A stretch of DNA of 64,000 nucleotides from an uncultured Pseudomonas sp. (GTDB lineage: Bacteria > Pseudomonadota > Gammaproteobacteria > Pseudomonadales > Pseudomonadaceae). The stretch lies in the NCBI RefSeq assembly GCF_946886105.1, contig NZ_CAMPHV010000019.1, positions 1 to 64,000 of the forward strand. The letters are read 5' to 3'. A program made the position numbers and the translations under genes. Under the pieces are notes generated by a model. It searched no databases. It was not told the origin of the DNA and worked only from the letters and a program-made list of their open reading frames with translations. Positions 23,870 to 32,086 of this stretch are shown one piece after another; the stretch's first letter is position 1, and each line of letters starts with the position of its first letter.

Positions 23870-24928
23870 TTATTCATAATGCAACTCGCCAAAAAGACCT
23901 ATCATCAGGTCTCCATTCAGGACTTCAAATGGGAGCATCACGTACTGATCAGGATGTCGAGGAATAGCCCTTCCATCGTGAGGAGCGTTCTTGGTATGTC
24001 CTTGCACGTGCTCACCACTCGCCTTGATATAAGGCAGCACAACGATTCGCCCATGATTCTTCGATAGGATCGTTCCCTCATGCCATAGAGTTGTCCCTTC
24101 TTCACCACTGGATTCTCCGCCCGTGCTTTTGACGATCCAGCGGGGTGCACCATCTTCTTCGTACCAAAAAACGAAACTTCCGATAACCAGTACTCGCTGG
24201 CCACGCAATCTTGCTTCGGCAAGCATTTGCTTAACACTAGCCAGTTGGAGCAGCTGATTTGCTCTCGGAAGTAGGATGGCGCGGATTTGCGCCTTTGTGC
24301 GCCCCCAGTGCTCCGTCCCCGAAAAGCCAAAACCTCGGGCAATTCGCTCACGGAAACAGTATTGAGAAAGCTTAGCGTCAAGCCTATTCAGATACTCCCA
24401 AGAAAAATGGTCTTTGCGCCGAAGGCAAACATTAAATTCCGGGAAAGCTATCAGCTGTAAATAAGGTGCAATACTGAGCTCCTGCGCTACAAGGCTTCTC
24501 AGGGCCTCTAGGCCTCGTGGAAGCTCCAGCTCATCAGCAGACGGGAGTACCATTGAAGCATTGCGCCGGAGGGCTTCCTGCTCCATCAGTTGTTCTTCAT
24601 CACGAATCCGACGCCCTGCAATCAGCGTTTTTTCGACCTTCAGAATGATCGATTCTTGGGTGCCAGGAGAACTGGTTGCAAGGCGTACCCGCTCTCGGAA
24701 CTGCTCATTGAATTCATAGGCAGCAGCAATTGCTTCATCGTAGCCCTGAAAAATCTGCGCCCTAGCATGGCCTTTACCGTTATCAACAAAATGATTCTTC
24801 CACGACAAGAGAGCATCAGGAAAGAGCTTGAGGGCACGCATTTGCCAATGCCATCCTCTCCTGAACTGCCGAAATGGAAGTACTGCCACGGTTGGCACGG
24901 CATGATGTGGCATTTGATCGAGTCGCAT
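23870..24928 (-). CDS. Hypothetical protein upstream of the zincin
   Basis: This 352-residue protein is not one I recognise. Its first 90 residues are rich in aromatic and basic residues (FRRGWHWQMRALKLFPDALL). A charged helical region follows (about 90-150), and the last 120 residues look like a beta-rich domain with repeated His/Gly turns (GTTLWHEGTILSKNHGRIVV, LMIGLFGELHYE). The ribosome site AAGGAGGG is excellent, so translation should be strong. It is divergent from the 67-residue/protease pair, with a 190-base shared promoter region, and is followed by the zincin gene. A substrate or regulator of the protease is possible but unproven. Confidence 0.55.
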   Translation of the reverse strand: MRLDQMPHHAVPTVAVLPFRQFRRGWHWQMRALKLFPDALLSWKNHFVDNGKGHARAQIFQGYDEAIAAAYEFNEQFRERVRLATSSPGTQESIILKVEKTLIAGRRIRDEEQLMEQEALRRNASMVLPSADELELPRGLEALRSLVAQELSIAPYLQLIAFPEFNVCLRRKDHFSWEYLNRLDAKLSQYCFRERIARGFGFSGTEHWGRTKAQIRAILLPRANQLLQLASVKQMLAEARLRGQRVLVIGSFVFWYEEDGAPRWIVKSTGGESSGEEGTTLWHEGTILSKNHGRIVVLPYIKASGEHVQGHTKNAPHDGRAIPRHPDQYVMLPFEVLNGDLMIGLFGELHYE

Positions 24929-25116
24929 AGCTCCCTCCTTGAGTTATATAGGGCGGGGGTCTTGAAGTTTCGCTAGCAATTTTGGGGAATTAATCCTGAC
25001 TTGTGCCTCGCTGTTTGATAGTGCGGCACTGTACTAGCAACGCTCAAAGCCAAATTGACAATCAGTCAAGGAAAATAGTAGAATAAAGAAAACCATTCAA
25101 GAGATAGGTCGCCACC

Positions 25117-25320
25117 ATGCGTAATCTCTACAAGCCAAGTGTTGTAATCGGATCTGCTCCTAGATCGCTCCCAGACTCCCTGATCGAGTGGGCTGGAACA
25201 AGTGAGGCGCAAGGCCTTATGCGACAGGCTCTCGAAGACACTTTGCGTAAGCTTGCTGATCTAGATAAGGCTCGTGTTGTTCCTCGCGAATCCCTGGATC
25301 GACCCTTAAGTACTATCTGA
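25117..25320 (+). CDS. Small protein preceding the papain-like protease
   Basis: This 67-residue soluble protein has a serine/proline-rich N-terminus (YKPSVVIGSAPRSLPDSL) and one central helix (AQGLMRQALEDTLRKLADLD). Its stop lies nine bases before the TTG start of the 524-residue gene, so the two are probably translated together. No family is recognised. Small proteins at this position are often inhibitors, adaptors or antitoxins of the larger partner. Confidence 0.5.
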   Translation: MRNLYKPSVVIGSAPRSLPDSLIEWAGTSEAQGLMRQALEDTLRKLADLDKARVVPRESLDRPLSTI

Positions 25321-25329
25321 TCGTAGGGA

Positions 25330-26904
25330 TTGAATCCATTGGGCTTTGATCTTCTACCCTACACCCCAGAAAATCTACTCAAATGCTTAGCCGATGAGTC
25401 AGGCCTTGCGACAGTTGATGCTGTCCAGGCTAAACGGCACCTAAAATATTTTGAAGTTTATTTCAAAGAGCTAAGCGCGAAAACCGTCATCGTGGAAAAT
25501 GACTACATAGACCGAGATTACCTTCAGGACTATGCAGCCTACTACGATAGATGCTTTCATGATTACTCGCGCCGAACTCGTCGCCTGCACTTTTTCAGTG
25601 TTGAGTTTTCTGAAAAAGAATTTCAGGACGAACTTCTTTCCTCCCCTCAGAGCCGCCATAAGCTAAATTTACAGGAAAGTTATTTAGGCTTTATTGTTGT
25701 AAAGCCACTTCCACTGACTATCATTGGAAGGACTTGTCTCAAGACATATAGTAGTGATGGAGGTAGGCGGTCATTTCCTAGTTTACGCGCCTATCCAGTG
25801 AATCTCTTTGGTGTTCAGCTTGAGGTCACCAGCCTAGCCTATCAAGAGCAAGATACCGTTGTGGCGGCGTGCGCAACAAGCGCTTTGTGGACATGTTTCC
25901 AAGGAACAGGAAAGCTATTCCAGCATCGAATCCCTGCCCCTGTTGAAATTACAAGTTGGGCTGGAGAGCAGCTGCCTGACAATCTTATTGCCGCTGGGGC
26001 TCGGGCATTTCCCAATTGCGGGCTTACCGCGAGACAGATGGCTCAGGCGATTAAAGATGTAACGCTAGATCCATATGTCGTTCGGGCGGGTAACGCATAT
26101 AACGTCAGTGCCATTATTTATGCGTACCTCCGAGGAAAAATACCACCAATTCTCTCGCTGCATATTTCAAGCTACGACCCTGATAGCGAGCGCTATATTG
26201 GGGCTCACGCAGTTGCAGTAACAGGATTCTCATTAGGGAGCGGAGATTTTAGAATTGAAAGCCCACTGGGGCTCAGTCTTAGGTCAAATAAAATTGATAA
26301 GATCTATGTGCACGATGACCAGATTGGCCCATTCTCCCGAATGGAGTGGAGCGTACTTCCTACCCCTTCGCAGGTTGGTGATGAATTTATTTACATGGGC
26401 TTGAAGAGTTCTTGGTCTGATCGCACATTTGCGTCACCAGACTTTTTGCTCCTGCCCCTATACGAGAAAATTCGCATCCCCTTCTCATTGATCCATGACT
26501 CAATGGCTGCGCTCAGCAGTATTTTAGAAATTCTACGGCGTAAGGAAGGCTCAAGTATGGAGTCTATGGAGCCAGAGTGGGATATTTTCCTTACGACAGT
26601 AGGTGACTATAAAACATCGATTCGAGAGGAGTATTTCAACTCTGGATTTAATTATATCCCCTGCCTTTATGTTGATCTGCCGCGCTTCCTCTGGCGAGTG
26701 ATACTGAGGGTTAGTGGTGATGTTCATCTGGATATGCTTTTCGATGCAACAGGCATTGCTCAGCATAATCTTCTAGTTCATTTTTTCTCGACTGGCAAAG
26801 AATATCATCTGATACTTTCAAAAATTTCTGCGCCTGAAAACCTTGAACTTTTAAGTCTATTGCCGCTACAGGCAAGAGCTGTTGTAGCGGCAATAGAAGC
26901 ATAG
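25330..26904 (+). CDS. Putative papain-like (C39-like) cysteine protease, unknown system
   Basis: This 524-residue protein has a central domain with a likely Cys-His arrangement: Cys181 in DTVVAACATSALWTC and His293 in YIGAHAVAVTGFS, followed by an acidic residue near 310. The pattern resembles C39-like peptidases. The N-terminal 170 residues are a mixed alpha/beta domain, and the C-terminal 170 residues form another unrecognised domain. No ATG start exists upstream of the domain. TTG at 25330 or at 25339 is the likely start, the latter having TAGGGA at normal spacing. It is coupled to the 67-residue gene and transcribed towards the convergent operon at 26917-28188. No transporter genes are adjacent, so bacteriocin export is unlikely. 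Confidence 0.55.
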   Translation: MNPLGFDLLPYTPENLLKCLADESGLATVDAVQAKRHLKYFEVYFKELSAKTVIVENDYIDRDYLQDYAAYYDRCFHDYSRRTRRLHFFSVEFSEKEFQDELLSSPQSRHKLNLQESYLGFIVVKPLPLTIIGRTCLKTYSSDGGRRSFPSLRAYPVNLFGVQLEVTSLAYQEQDTVVAACATSALWTCFQGTGKLFQHRIPAPVEITSWAGEQLPDNLIAAGARAFPNCGLTARQMAQAIKDVTLDPYVVRAGNAYNVSAIIYAYLRGKIPPILSLHISSYDPDSERYIGAHAVAVTGFSLGSGDFRIESPLGLSLRSNKIDKIYVHDDQIGPFSRMEWSVLPTPSQVGDEFIYMGLKSSWSDRTFASPDFLLLPLYEKIRIPFSLIHDSMAALSSILEILRRKEGSSMESMEPEWDIFLTTVGDYKTSIREEYFNSGFNYIPCLYVDLPRFLWRVILRVSGDVHLDMLFDATGIAQHNLLVHFFSTGKEYHLILSKISAPENLELLSLLPLQARAVVAAIEA

Positions 26905-26916
26905 GCTGCCTTTGGC

Positions 26917-27663
26917 TCAGGCCTGCGCCTGCACAACCAATGATGCAGGGCTCCAGAAGTAGAAGATCACCAAAATCGCTAGAGCGCCACCTGCTCTTAT
27001 CCAACCTTTTGCTTTAACCTCAAGAAAGCCGGGAATCACTGCACCTATACCTGCTCCGGCCAAGGATAGAATTGTTTGGAAAACCTTGTATTGAAAATCG
27101 GTAGGCTGCGGAATAAAAATTGCAACCACAAAAATTGCAATTATAAACGTCAGACCAAAGATGAAAGCTAATACTTTGTCTACCATAATGAAATTCTTTG
27201 CCTTATTGTGGAAGCCATATACTGGCAAGCGATTATCTTCAAATATCTTGCGCAGTGCCTCCTGTCTTTTTGGAAGGTACTGAACAACCATTCTCTGCAT
27301 ATTTGCAAAAGCGGTCGGAGAGGGCTCGCAACTTTCCACTGGGCTTAGCCCTAGATTGTTAAATTCGAGCCTTAAAAGCTCAAAATGCTGCACCATAGAC
27401 TCTAATATGGTAGAGCAATCTTCCGCGAACCCTTGCGCCCAATGCTTGCTATGCCGCGCACCTAGCAATTCACTATCACCAACAAAATTCTCCGCACTAT
27501 TGAAATATGCGGTGGCTTTTTGCTGATACTCGATCAAAGCCGATCCTTTTTTCTGTACGTCATTACGCTCAATAGAGCTAAACGTCTTTAGCGCCTCCAT
27601 CATAGCTAGCCGCAGTTCACTTAACTTGGATCGTATTTTTACAACATCTTGTTCTGCGGTCAC
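26917..27663 (-). CDS. Membrane protein with C-terminal hydrophobic module, third gene of a coupled operon
   Basis: This 248-residue protein has a helical, probably coiled N-terminal domain (residues 1-155). Two hydrophobic helices follow (VLAFIFGLTFIIAIFVVAIF and ILSLAGAGIGAVIPGF), then a final hairpin RAGGALAILVIFYFWSPA. I recall the motif GAGIGAVIPGFLEV plus RAGGALA from C-termini of membrane proteins in bacterial conflict operons, but I cannot confirm this here. The start is GTG, overlapping the preceding stop as GTGA. A membrane-acting effector controlled by the two small upstream proteins is an inference. Confidence 0.6.
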   Translation of the reverse strand: MTAEQDVVKIRSKLSELRLAMMEALKTFSSIERNDVQKKGSALIEYQQKATAYFNSAENFVGDSELLGARHSKHWAQGFAEDCSTILESMVQHFELLRLEFNNLGLSPVESCEPSPTAFANMQRMVVQYLPKRQEALRKIFEDNRLPVYGFHNKAKNFIMVDKVLAFIFGLTFIIAIFVVAIFIPQPTDFQYKVFQTILSLAGAGIGAVIPGFLEVKAKGWIRAGGALAILVIFYFWSPASLVVQAQA

Positions 27664-27923
27664 TTCCCGGAGCCCTTCGCACTTGCAATTGCCATACTCA
27701 AAAGGATTCGATAGTCAGAGTCATCAATCCCTTCGAAAACGTAAAAGTGCTGTTCTGGAAAAAAATCACCAAAAATTTCGGCGGCCTCGTTATACGTAGC
27801 CGGCTTTTTTTCCTCAAACGCTTTGGCTAGAGCTTCTAGATCCCTCTCTGACGGACTCCAGTTGACCGGCTTGAGGATGCTCTGAATGTGATCCTGGAAT
27901 GAAGCCAATTTACGATTGGTCAT
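27660..27923 (-). CDS. Small soluble protein, paralogue of its upstream neighbour
   Basis: This 87-residue protein shares its C-terminal pattern with the gene before it: FEGIDDSDYRILLSMAIASA here against YSGIDNSDLNTLLALAIANA there. Both have a helical N-terminal part with a Trp/Pro-containing turn. The ATG at 27923 follows the upstream stop by one base and has AGAGG seven bases before it. The stop overlaps the GTG of the membrane protein gene. It looks like a small protein-interaction domain, perhaps an adaptor. Confidence 0.6.
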   Translation of the reverse strand: MTNRKLASFQDHIQSILKPVNWSPSERDLEALAKAFEEKKPATYNEAAEIFGDFFPEQHFYVFEGIDDSDYRILLSMAIASAKGSGK

Positions 27924-27924
27924 T

Positions 27925-28188
27925 TTAGCCTCTCTTAGCATTAGCAATAGCCAGCGCGAGCAAGGTATTTAGATCTGAGTTATCAATACCCGAGTAACTC
28001 CAGGAGCCAGCTCCTGGGCAATATTCATTAACTGCCCGCTCCCAATCGGAGCGATTAGGCGTTTGCCCTTGATCTCGGATGCGTTTGATAGCTGCTTTGA
28101 TGTTGACGAGCTGTGAGTCGCTGGGCTGCCCAGGTGGCAAGCCAAATTGCATACGTAGCGAATGCGCAAGCCGTTCATTTTCAGTCAT
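27925..28188 (-). CDS. Small soluble protein, first gene of the coupled operon
   Basis: This 87-residue all-helical protein is a paralogue of the next gene, sharing the GID(N/D)SD...LAIA(N/S)AK ending. It contains a helix with LVNIKAAIKRIRDQGQTPNR and the motif DWERAVNEYCPGAG. A weak AAGGA site lies ten bases before the ATG. Two tandem copies of one small domain feeding a membrane protein suggest a sensing or signal-relay role, though no function is known to me. Confidence 0.6.
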   Translation of the reverse strand: MTENERLAHSLRMQFGLPPGQPSDSQLVNIKAAIKRIRDQGQTPNRSDWERAVNEYCPGAGSWSYSGIDNSDLNTLLALAIANAKRG

Positions 28189-28392
28189 GGGGCGATTATC
28201 CTTAAAATTGCGTCATGAAAAGCGATAACAGGTGGCTAGTAATCATCTGTTGAGCAGCATAGTGGGTGCTTGCTGGCTGATGCCATTATGATGGCATGGT
28301 TGTTTGAATCAATGGGGCAGGATGTTCTTCCATAGTTTTTACGTTTCCTGGCACATCTAAAGCGGGTGAAGAAAGGGGCTTCAGCGGAGTCG

Positions 28393-28683
28393 CTATTTGC
28401 GATAGGAGCCTGCACCATATTTAACCGGTTTGATCCAGTAACGCTCGACCGTCCTCACTGTCACGCTCAACTGGCGTGCAATCTCCGCCTTGGATAAGCC
28501 CTCGGTCTGCAAGCGGCGTGTTTCATTGCGTGTTGAATCAGCCTTCTGGCCTCGAACTCCCCGAGCTGCATCTTCCTGGGTGAATGGCTCAAATCGCCCT
28601 GCTTCCAGAAGCCCCCGAAAATGCTTGTTGCTTGCGATTAGGTGTCCCTTAACCTCGTGACGCAGCAGAGCGTGCCTCGGCGA
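28393..28683 (-). pseudogene. Fragment of a helix-turn-helix protein
   Basis: An open stretch without a start codon reads HLIASNKHFRGLLEAGRFEP and later LSKAEIARQLSVTVRTVERY before a stop at 28393. The last part is a clear Hin/resolvase-type helix-turn-helix. Upstream, an in-frame TGA at about 28684 and a plausible continuation in another frame (LLLIAEARSA) suggest a frameshifted, truncated gene from a mobile element. Confidence 0.45.
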
Positions 28684-29056
28684 TCAAGAGCAGTTGGCTG
28701 GGCGGGAGGCAGCGCTGGGGGTGCTTGAGGCGGTGTCGGGGGCGCCTCTACATGAGATGGCAGGCAAGTCGCTGCAATGCTTCATCGGCGCGCTCTGAAT
28801 TCTAACCACTGACAGCCTGGCGCTCCACAAGAGGGCTTATGAGCTGATGTCTAAATCGGGAAAACTGTGATGATTTTGTAGTGACTGCGATTGCAGTCAT
28901 TAATCTGAAAAACGCCAGATAATGACTGGAAAGGCAGACATTGCAGCGATGTCTAAATTAAGCTGAGCAAGCGGGTAGTGCGCAATGCGGCCAAGCTGAT
29001 CTGAACCGCCTAATTCAACATTGGCCGAATCCGTAACCCATTGAATCAAAAGCAGT
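28684..29056. other. Island edge with gene fragments
   Basis: The plus strand has an open piece reading DQEQLAGREAALGVLEAVSG up to a stop at about 28797. The minus strand has an open piece ending IAAMSAFPVIIWRFSD at 28900 without a usable start. A small palindrome AGTGACTGC-GATT-GCAGTCATT lies near 28880-28902. No intact gene is supported. This looks like decayed mobile DNA at the right edge of the island. Confidence 0.35.
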
Positions 29057-29079
29057 TGTGCTCCTGGTGCATAATAGCG
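29057..29079. repeat. Right copy of island-flanking inverted repeat
   Basis: The complement begins CGCTATTATGCACCA and matches 10662-10684 at 21 of 23 bases, in inverted orientation. Confidence 0.4.
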
Positions 29080-29090
29080 AGCGGAAAAAG

Positions 29091-29115
29091 AAAACCCCGC
29101 TGGTGCGGGGCTTTT
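29091..29115. terminator. Bidirectional terminator-like hairpin
   Basis: AAAACCCCGC-TGGT-GCGGGGCTTTT, flanked by A- and T-runs. A second strong hairpin, CCGGGAC-N4-GTCCCGG, lies at 29292-29309. Together they insulate the island edge from the endonuclease gene. Confidence 0.65.
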
Positions 29116-29402
29116 GCAGACTGAGTACCGATATCCGTAATCTGCGCGCGATCCTGGCGTGCGATCCAATATGCGTCCTTGTTGATGACTCTGCGCTTCC
29201 TGCGCTGCATCCATGGAAAGAAGATTAAACGCAGTGCATGGCCGGCAGTAGTGGCGATAACCAGCACACCTTGTAAGCCGTAGCCTACAAACCGGGACAG
29301 CCGTCCCGGCTCGGCTTTATTTTGTGACGCAGGTCTTGTTACACTCATTTCGCTTATAAGAAAAACAGTCCCTGAGCACAGGGACCACCCCGGGGATCGA
29401 AG

Positions 29403-30059
29403 ATGCGCGCAGTAGTAATCGCTCTCGGTTGCGCCGCAACCGTCCTCAGCCTATCCAGTTGGGCCAACGGCCAGGACAGAATCGCCGATTTGCAGACGAG
29501 CGAAAAACTGCTCTGGAGCGAGGTCTATCGAGACGGCGGCAGTTCGCTGTATTGCGCCAAGCCCTTCAGCGAAAAGGGCGGTTTGTTCAGCGCCAGCCCG
29601 ATCTACACCGGCAAACAACTGAAACGCTCGTTGCGCTGCATCACCGACCGCCAATGCAGCATCATGAACCCGCGCTACTCCTATATCGCAGCCGATCTGC
29701 ACAATCTCTATCCGGCCCTGACCCGCGTCGAGCAAGCCCGCGACAATGCGCAATTCAAAGAACTGGGCGCCGACGTGCCGAGCGCCTTCGAGGATATCGG
29801 CTGCGAGCTGAAAACCGCCTTCAAAGCCATCGAGCCGAGCGATCGGGCCAAAGGCAATATCGCTCGTGCGATGTTCTATATGCATATCGAGTACGACTTG
29901 CCCCTCCTCGGCCCGGCCGCGATGTACAAGAAATGGCACCAGCTCGATCCACCGGATGCCGAAGAGCAGGCGCGCAACGACAAGATCGAAACACTCCAGG
30001 GCACGCGCAATCGCTTTATCGACGACCCCAGCCTGGCGGATCGATTGATTGCCGACTGA
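29403..30059 (+). CDS. endA: Secreted endonuclease I family nuclease
   Basis: This 218-residue protein has a signal peptide (RAVVIALGCAATVLSLSSWA) and the endonuclease I/NucM fold signatures. These are an LYCAKPF start, the catalytic/metal region YIAADLHNLYPALTRVEQAR, and the later RAKGNIARAMFYMHIEYDLP with EQARNDKIETLQGTRN. Family members are periplasmic or secreted nonspecific nucleases with a beta-beta-alpha metal site. The gene is monocistronic, ending at a bidirectional terminator. It marks the return to core sequence after the island. Confidence 0.82.
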   Translation: MRAVVIALGCAATVLSLSSWANGQDRIADLQTSEKLLWSEVYRDGGSSLYCAKPFSEKGGLFSASPIYTGKQLKRSLRCITDRQCSIMNPRYSYIAADLHNLYPALTRVEQARDNAQFKELGADVPSAFEDIGCELKTAFKAIEPSDRAKGNIARAMFYMHIEYDLPLLGPAAMYKKWHQLDPPDAEEQARNDKIETLQGTRNRFIDDPSLADRLIAD

Positions 30060-30088
30060 CTCGTCTACGGCGACCATCCGAATAAACT

Positions 30089-30116
30089 AAAAAACCGGCG
30101 CAAGGCCGGTTTTTTA
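30089..30116. terminator. Bidirectional terminator between endA and acyl-CoA dehydrogenase
   Basis: AAAAACCGGC-loop-GCCGGTTTTT, serving both convergent genes. Confidence 0.85.
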
Positions 30117-30133
30117 GTGCTGCCGGGAACCGC

Positions 30134-31912
30134 TTAGAACTGCGCGGCGTCCAGCAGATACAGGCTTTCGCTGCCGGCCTTGACCGAGGCGCTGAGCGAG
30201 TGGATACGCGGCAGGATGCGCGCGAAGTAGAAGCGCGCGGTACCGAGCTTGCTGGCGTAGAAGTCGTCCTGAGTTTCCTTGCCCAACGCGGCGCGTGCCA
30301 TCAGGGCCCACATATAGGCATAGGCGGTGTAACCGAACACGTGCAGGTACTCGACCGATGCCGCGCCGATTTCGTTCGGATTGGCCTTGGCCCGCTCCAG
30401 CAGGTCGGCGGTCATCTGCTCCAGGTTGGCGATGGCGCCTTTCAGCGGCTCGACGAACTCGCTCAGGCTGCTGTCGGCCGAATCGGTGAAGGCTTTGATC
30501 TCGTCGGCGAAGTATTTGTAGAACGCCCCGCCGCTGCCGATCACCTTACGCCCGACCAGATCCAGCGCCTGGATACCGTTGGTGCCTTCGTAGATCTGGG
30601 TGATGCGGCAATCGCGAACAAGCTGCTCCTGGCCCCACTCGCGGATAAAACCGTGGCCGCCGAATACCTGCTGACCATGGATGGTGGTTTCCAATCCGAG
30701 GTCGGTGAGGAACGCCTTGGCCACCGGGGTCAACAACGCGACCAGGCTTTCCGCGCGCTTGCGGGTGGTCGCGTCTTCGCTGTACTTGGCGGTGTCGAGC
30801 TGCATCGCGACATAGCTGGAGAACGCACGGCCGCCTTCGTTCAGCGCCTTCATGGTCAGCAGCATGCGACGCACGTCGGGGTGCACGATGATCGGGTCGG
30901 CGACCTTGTCCTTGGCGACCGGGCCGGTCGGCGCACGGCTCTGGATACGCTCGCGGGCGTATTCGATGGCGCTCTGGTAGGAACGCTCGCCGGTCGACAG
31001 GCCCTGGATGCCGACGCCCAGACGCTCGTAGTTCATCATGGTGAACATTGCGGCCAGGCCCTTGTTGGGCGCATCGACGATCCAGCCGGTGGCGCCGTCG
31101 AAGTTCATCACGCAGGTAGCGGAAGCCTTGATCCCCATCTTGTGCTCGATCGAGCCGCAGGACAGGGCGTTGCGCTCGCCCAGGGAACCGTCGGCATTGA
31201 CCATGAACTTCGGCACCAGGAACAACGAGATGCCTTTCGGGCCCGCCGGTGCGTCCGGCAGCTTGGCCAGCACCAGGTGGATGATGTTTTCGGTCAGGTC
31301 GTGCTCGCCGCCGGTGATGAAAATCTTGGTGCCGCTGATCTTGTAGCTGCCGTCGGCCTGGGGTTCGGCCTTGGTGCGGATGATGCCCAGGTCGGTACCG
31401 GCGTGCGGCTCGGTCAGGCACATGGAGCCCGCCCAGGTGCCGGCATACATGTTCGGCAGGTATTTTTCCTTCAGCTCTTCGCTGGCGTGGGCGTTGATCG
31501 ACAGGCAGGCGCCCGCGGTCAGCATCGGGTACAGGCCGAACGACAGGTTCGCCGAGTTGACCATTTCTTCCACTTGCGCGGAGATCACCTTGGGCATGCC
31601 CATACCGCCGAATTGCGGATCGCCGCCGACGCCGACCCAGCCACCCTCGGCATAGGCTTGATAGGCTTGCGGGAAACCATCCGGGGTCTTCACCGCGCCG
31701 TCGCTCCAGGAGCAACCTTCCTCGTCGCCACTACGATTGAGCGGGGCGACTATGCCGGCGGTGATTTTGCCCGCTTCTTCGAGAATCGCATTGGCGGTGT
31801 CTTCATCGACGACTTCGGCCAGGGCGGGCAGTTGGGTCCATAGCTTGGACACTTCGAACACTTCATTCAGTACGAAGCGCATATCGCGCAGCGGAGCTTT
31901 ATAGTCAGCCAT
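30134..31912 (-). CDS. Acyl-CoA dehydrogenase, FadE type (paralogue 1)
   Basis: This 592-residue flavoprotein of the long acyl-CoA dehydrogenase family carries the extra C-terminal domain typical of Pseudomonas FadE enzymes. It should catalyse the first step of beta-oxidation with FAD. The N-terminal domain starts [17 protein letters not shown]. The central beta domain carries MCLTEPHAGTDLG, and the C-terminal helices carry VFGGHGFIREWGQEQLVRD and IYEGTNGIQALDL. The family's catalytic glutamate lies in YEGTNG. The start at 31912 (MADYKAP) aligns with the two paralogues and has GAGGA seven bases upstream. Chain-length preference is unknown. Confidence 0.88.
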   Translation of the reverse strand: MADYKAPLRDMRFVLNEVFEVSKLWTQLPALAEVVDEDTANAILEEAGKITAGIVAPLNRSGDEEGCSWSDGAVKTPDGFPQAYQAYAEGGWVGVGGDPQFGGMGMPKVISAQVEEMVNSANLSFGLYPMLTAGACLSINAHASEELKEKYLPNMYAGTWAGSMCLTEPHAGTDLGIIRTKAEPQADGSYKISGTKIFITGGEHDLTENIIHLVLAKLPDAPAGPKGISLFLVPKFMVNADGSLGERNALSCGSIEHKMGIKASATCVMNFDGATGWIVDAPNKGLAAMFTMMNYERLGVGIQGLSTGERSYQSAIEYARERIQSRAPTGPVAKDKVADPIIVHPDVRRMLLTMKALNEGGRAFSSYVAMQLDTAKYSEDATTRKRAESLVALLTPVAKAFLTDLGLETTIHGQQVFGGHGFIREWGQEQLVRDCRITQIYEGTNGIQALDLVGRKVIGSGGAFYKYFADEIKAFTDSADSSLSEFVEPLKGAIANLEQMTADLLERAKANPNEIGAASVEYLHVFGYTAYAYMWALMARAALGKETQDDFYASKLGTARFYFARILPRIHSLSASVKAGSESLYLLDAAQF

Positions 31913-32038
31913 GGGGCAATCCTCGAACAAACTAACAGGCAGGCAATGTAAGGCTTAGAAGTCTAACCGAAGAACTTTTCAGAGACATAGGGTCACGTCA
32001 TGACCAAATTTTAAAATTTAGTTCTATATACACAGAAA

Positions 32039-32070
32039 GCCGCAAGCCACCGTGCATAAGGGCTTGCGGC
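32039..32070. terminator. Hairpin after paralogue 2
   Basis: GCCGCAAGCC-N12-GGCTTGCGGC, just beyond the stop of the minus-strand dehydrogenase at 32087 and followed on that strand by TTTCTGTG. Confidence 0.6.
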
Positions 32071-32086
32071 CAGCTATTACCGCCTG

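Noticed and set aside
28236..28418. Minus-strand 60-residue frame
   Set aside because: No ribosome site, and it overlaps the end of the helix-turn-helix fragment.
29046..29348. Minus-strand 100-residue frame at the island edge
   Set aside because: It runs through two terminator-type hairpins and resembles no family; it is treated as non-coding, though a small membrane protein cannot be fully excluded.
30200..31843. Long plus-strand frame antisense to an acyl-CoA dehydrogenase
   Set aside because: Composition and lack of any recognisable motif mark it as a shadow of the real gene; the same applies to 35586-37424, 7764-9905 and 40775-42394.
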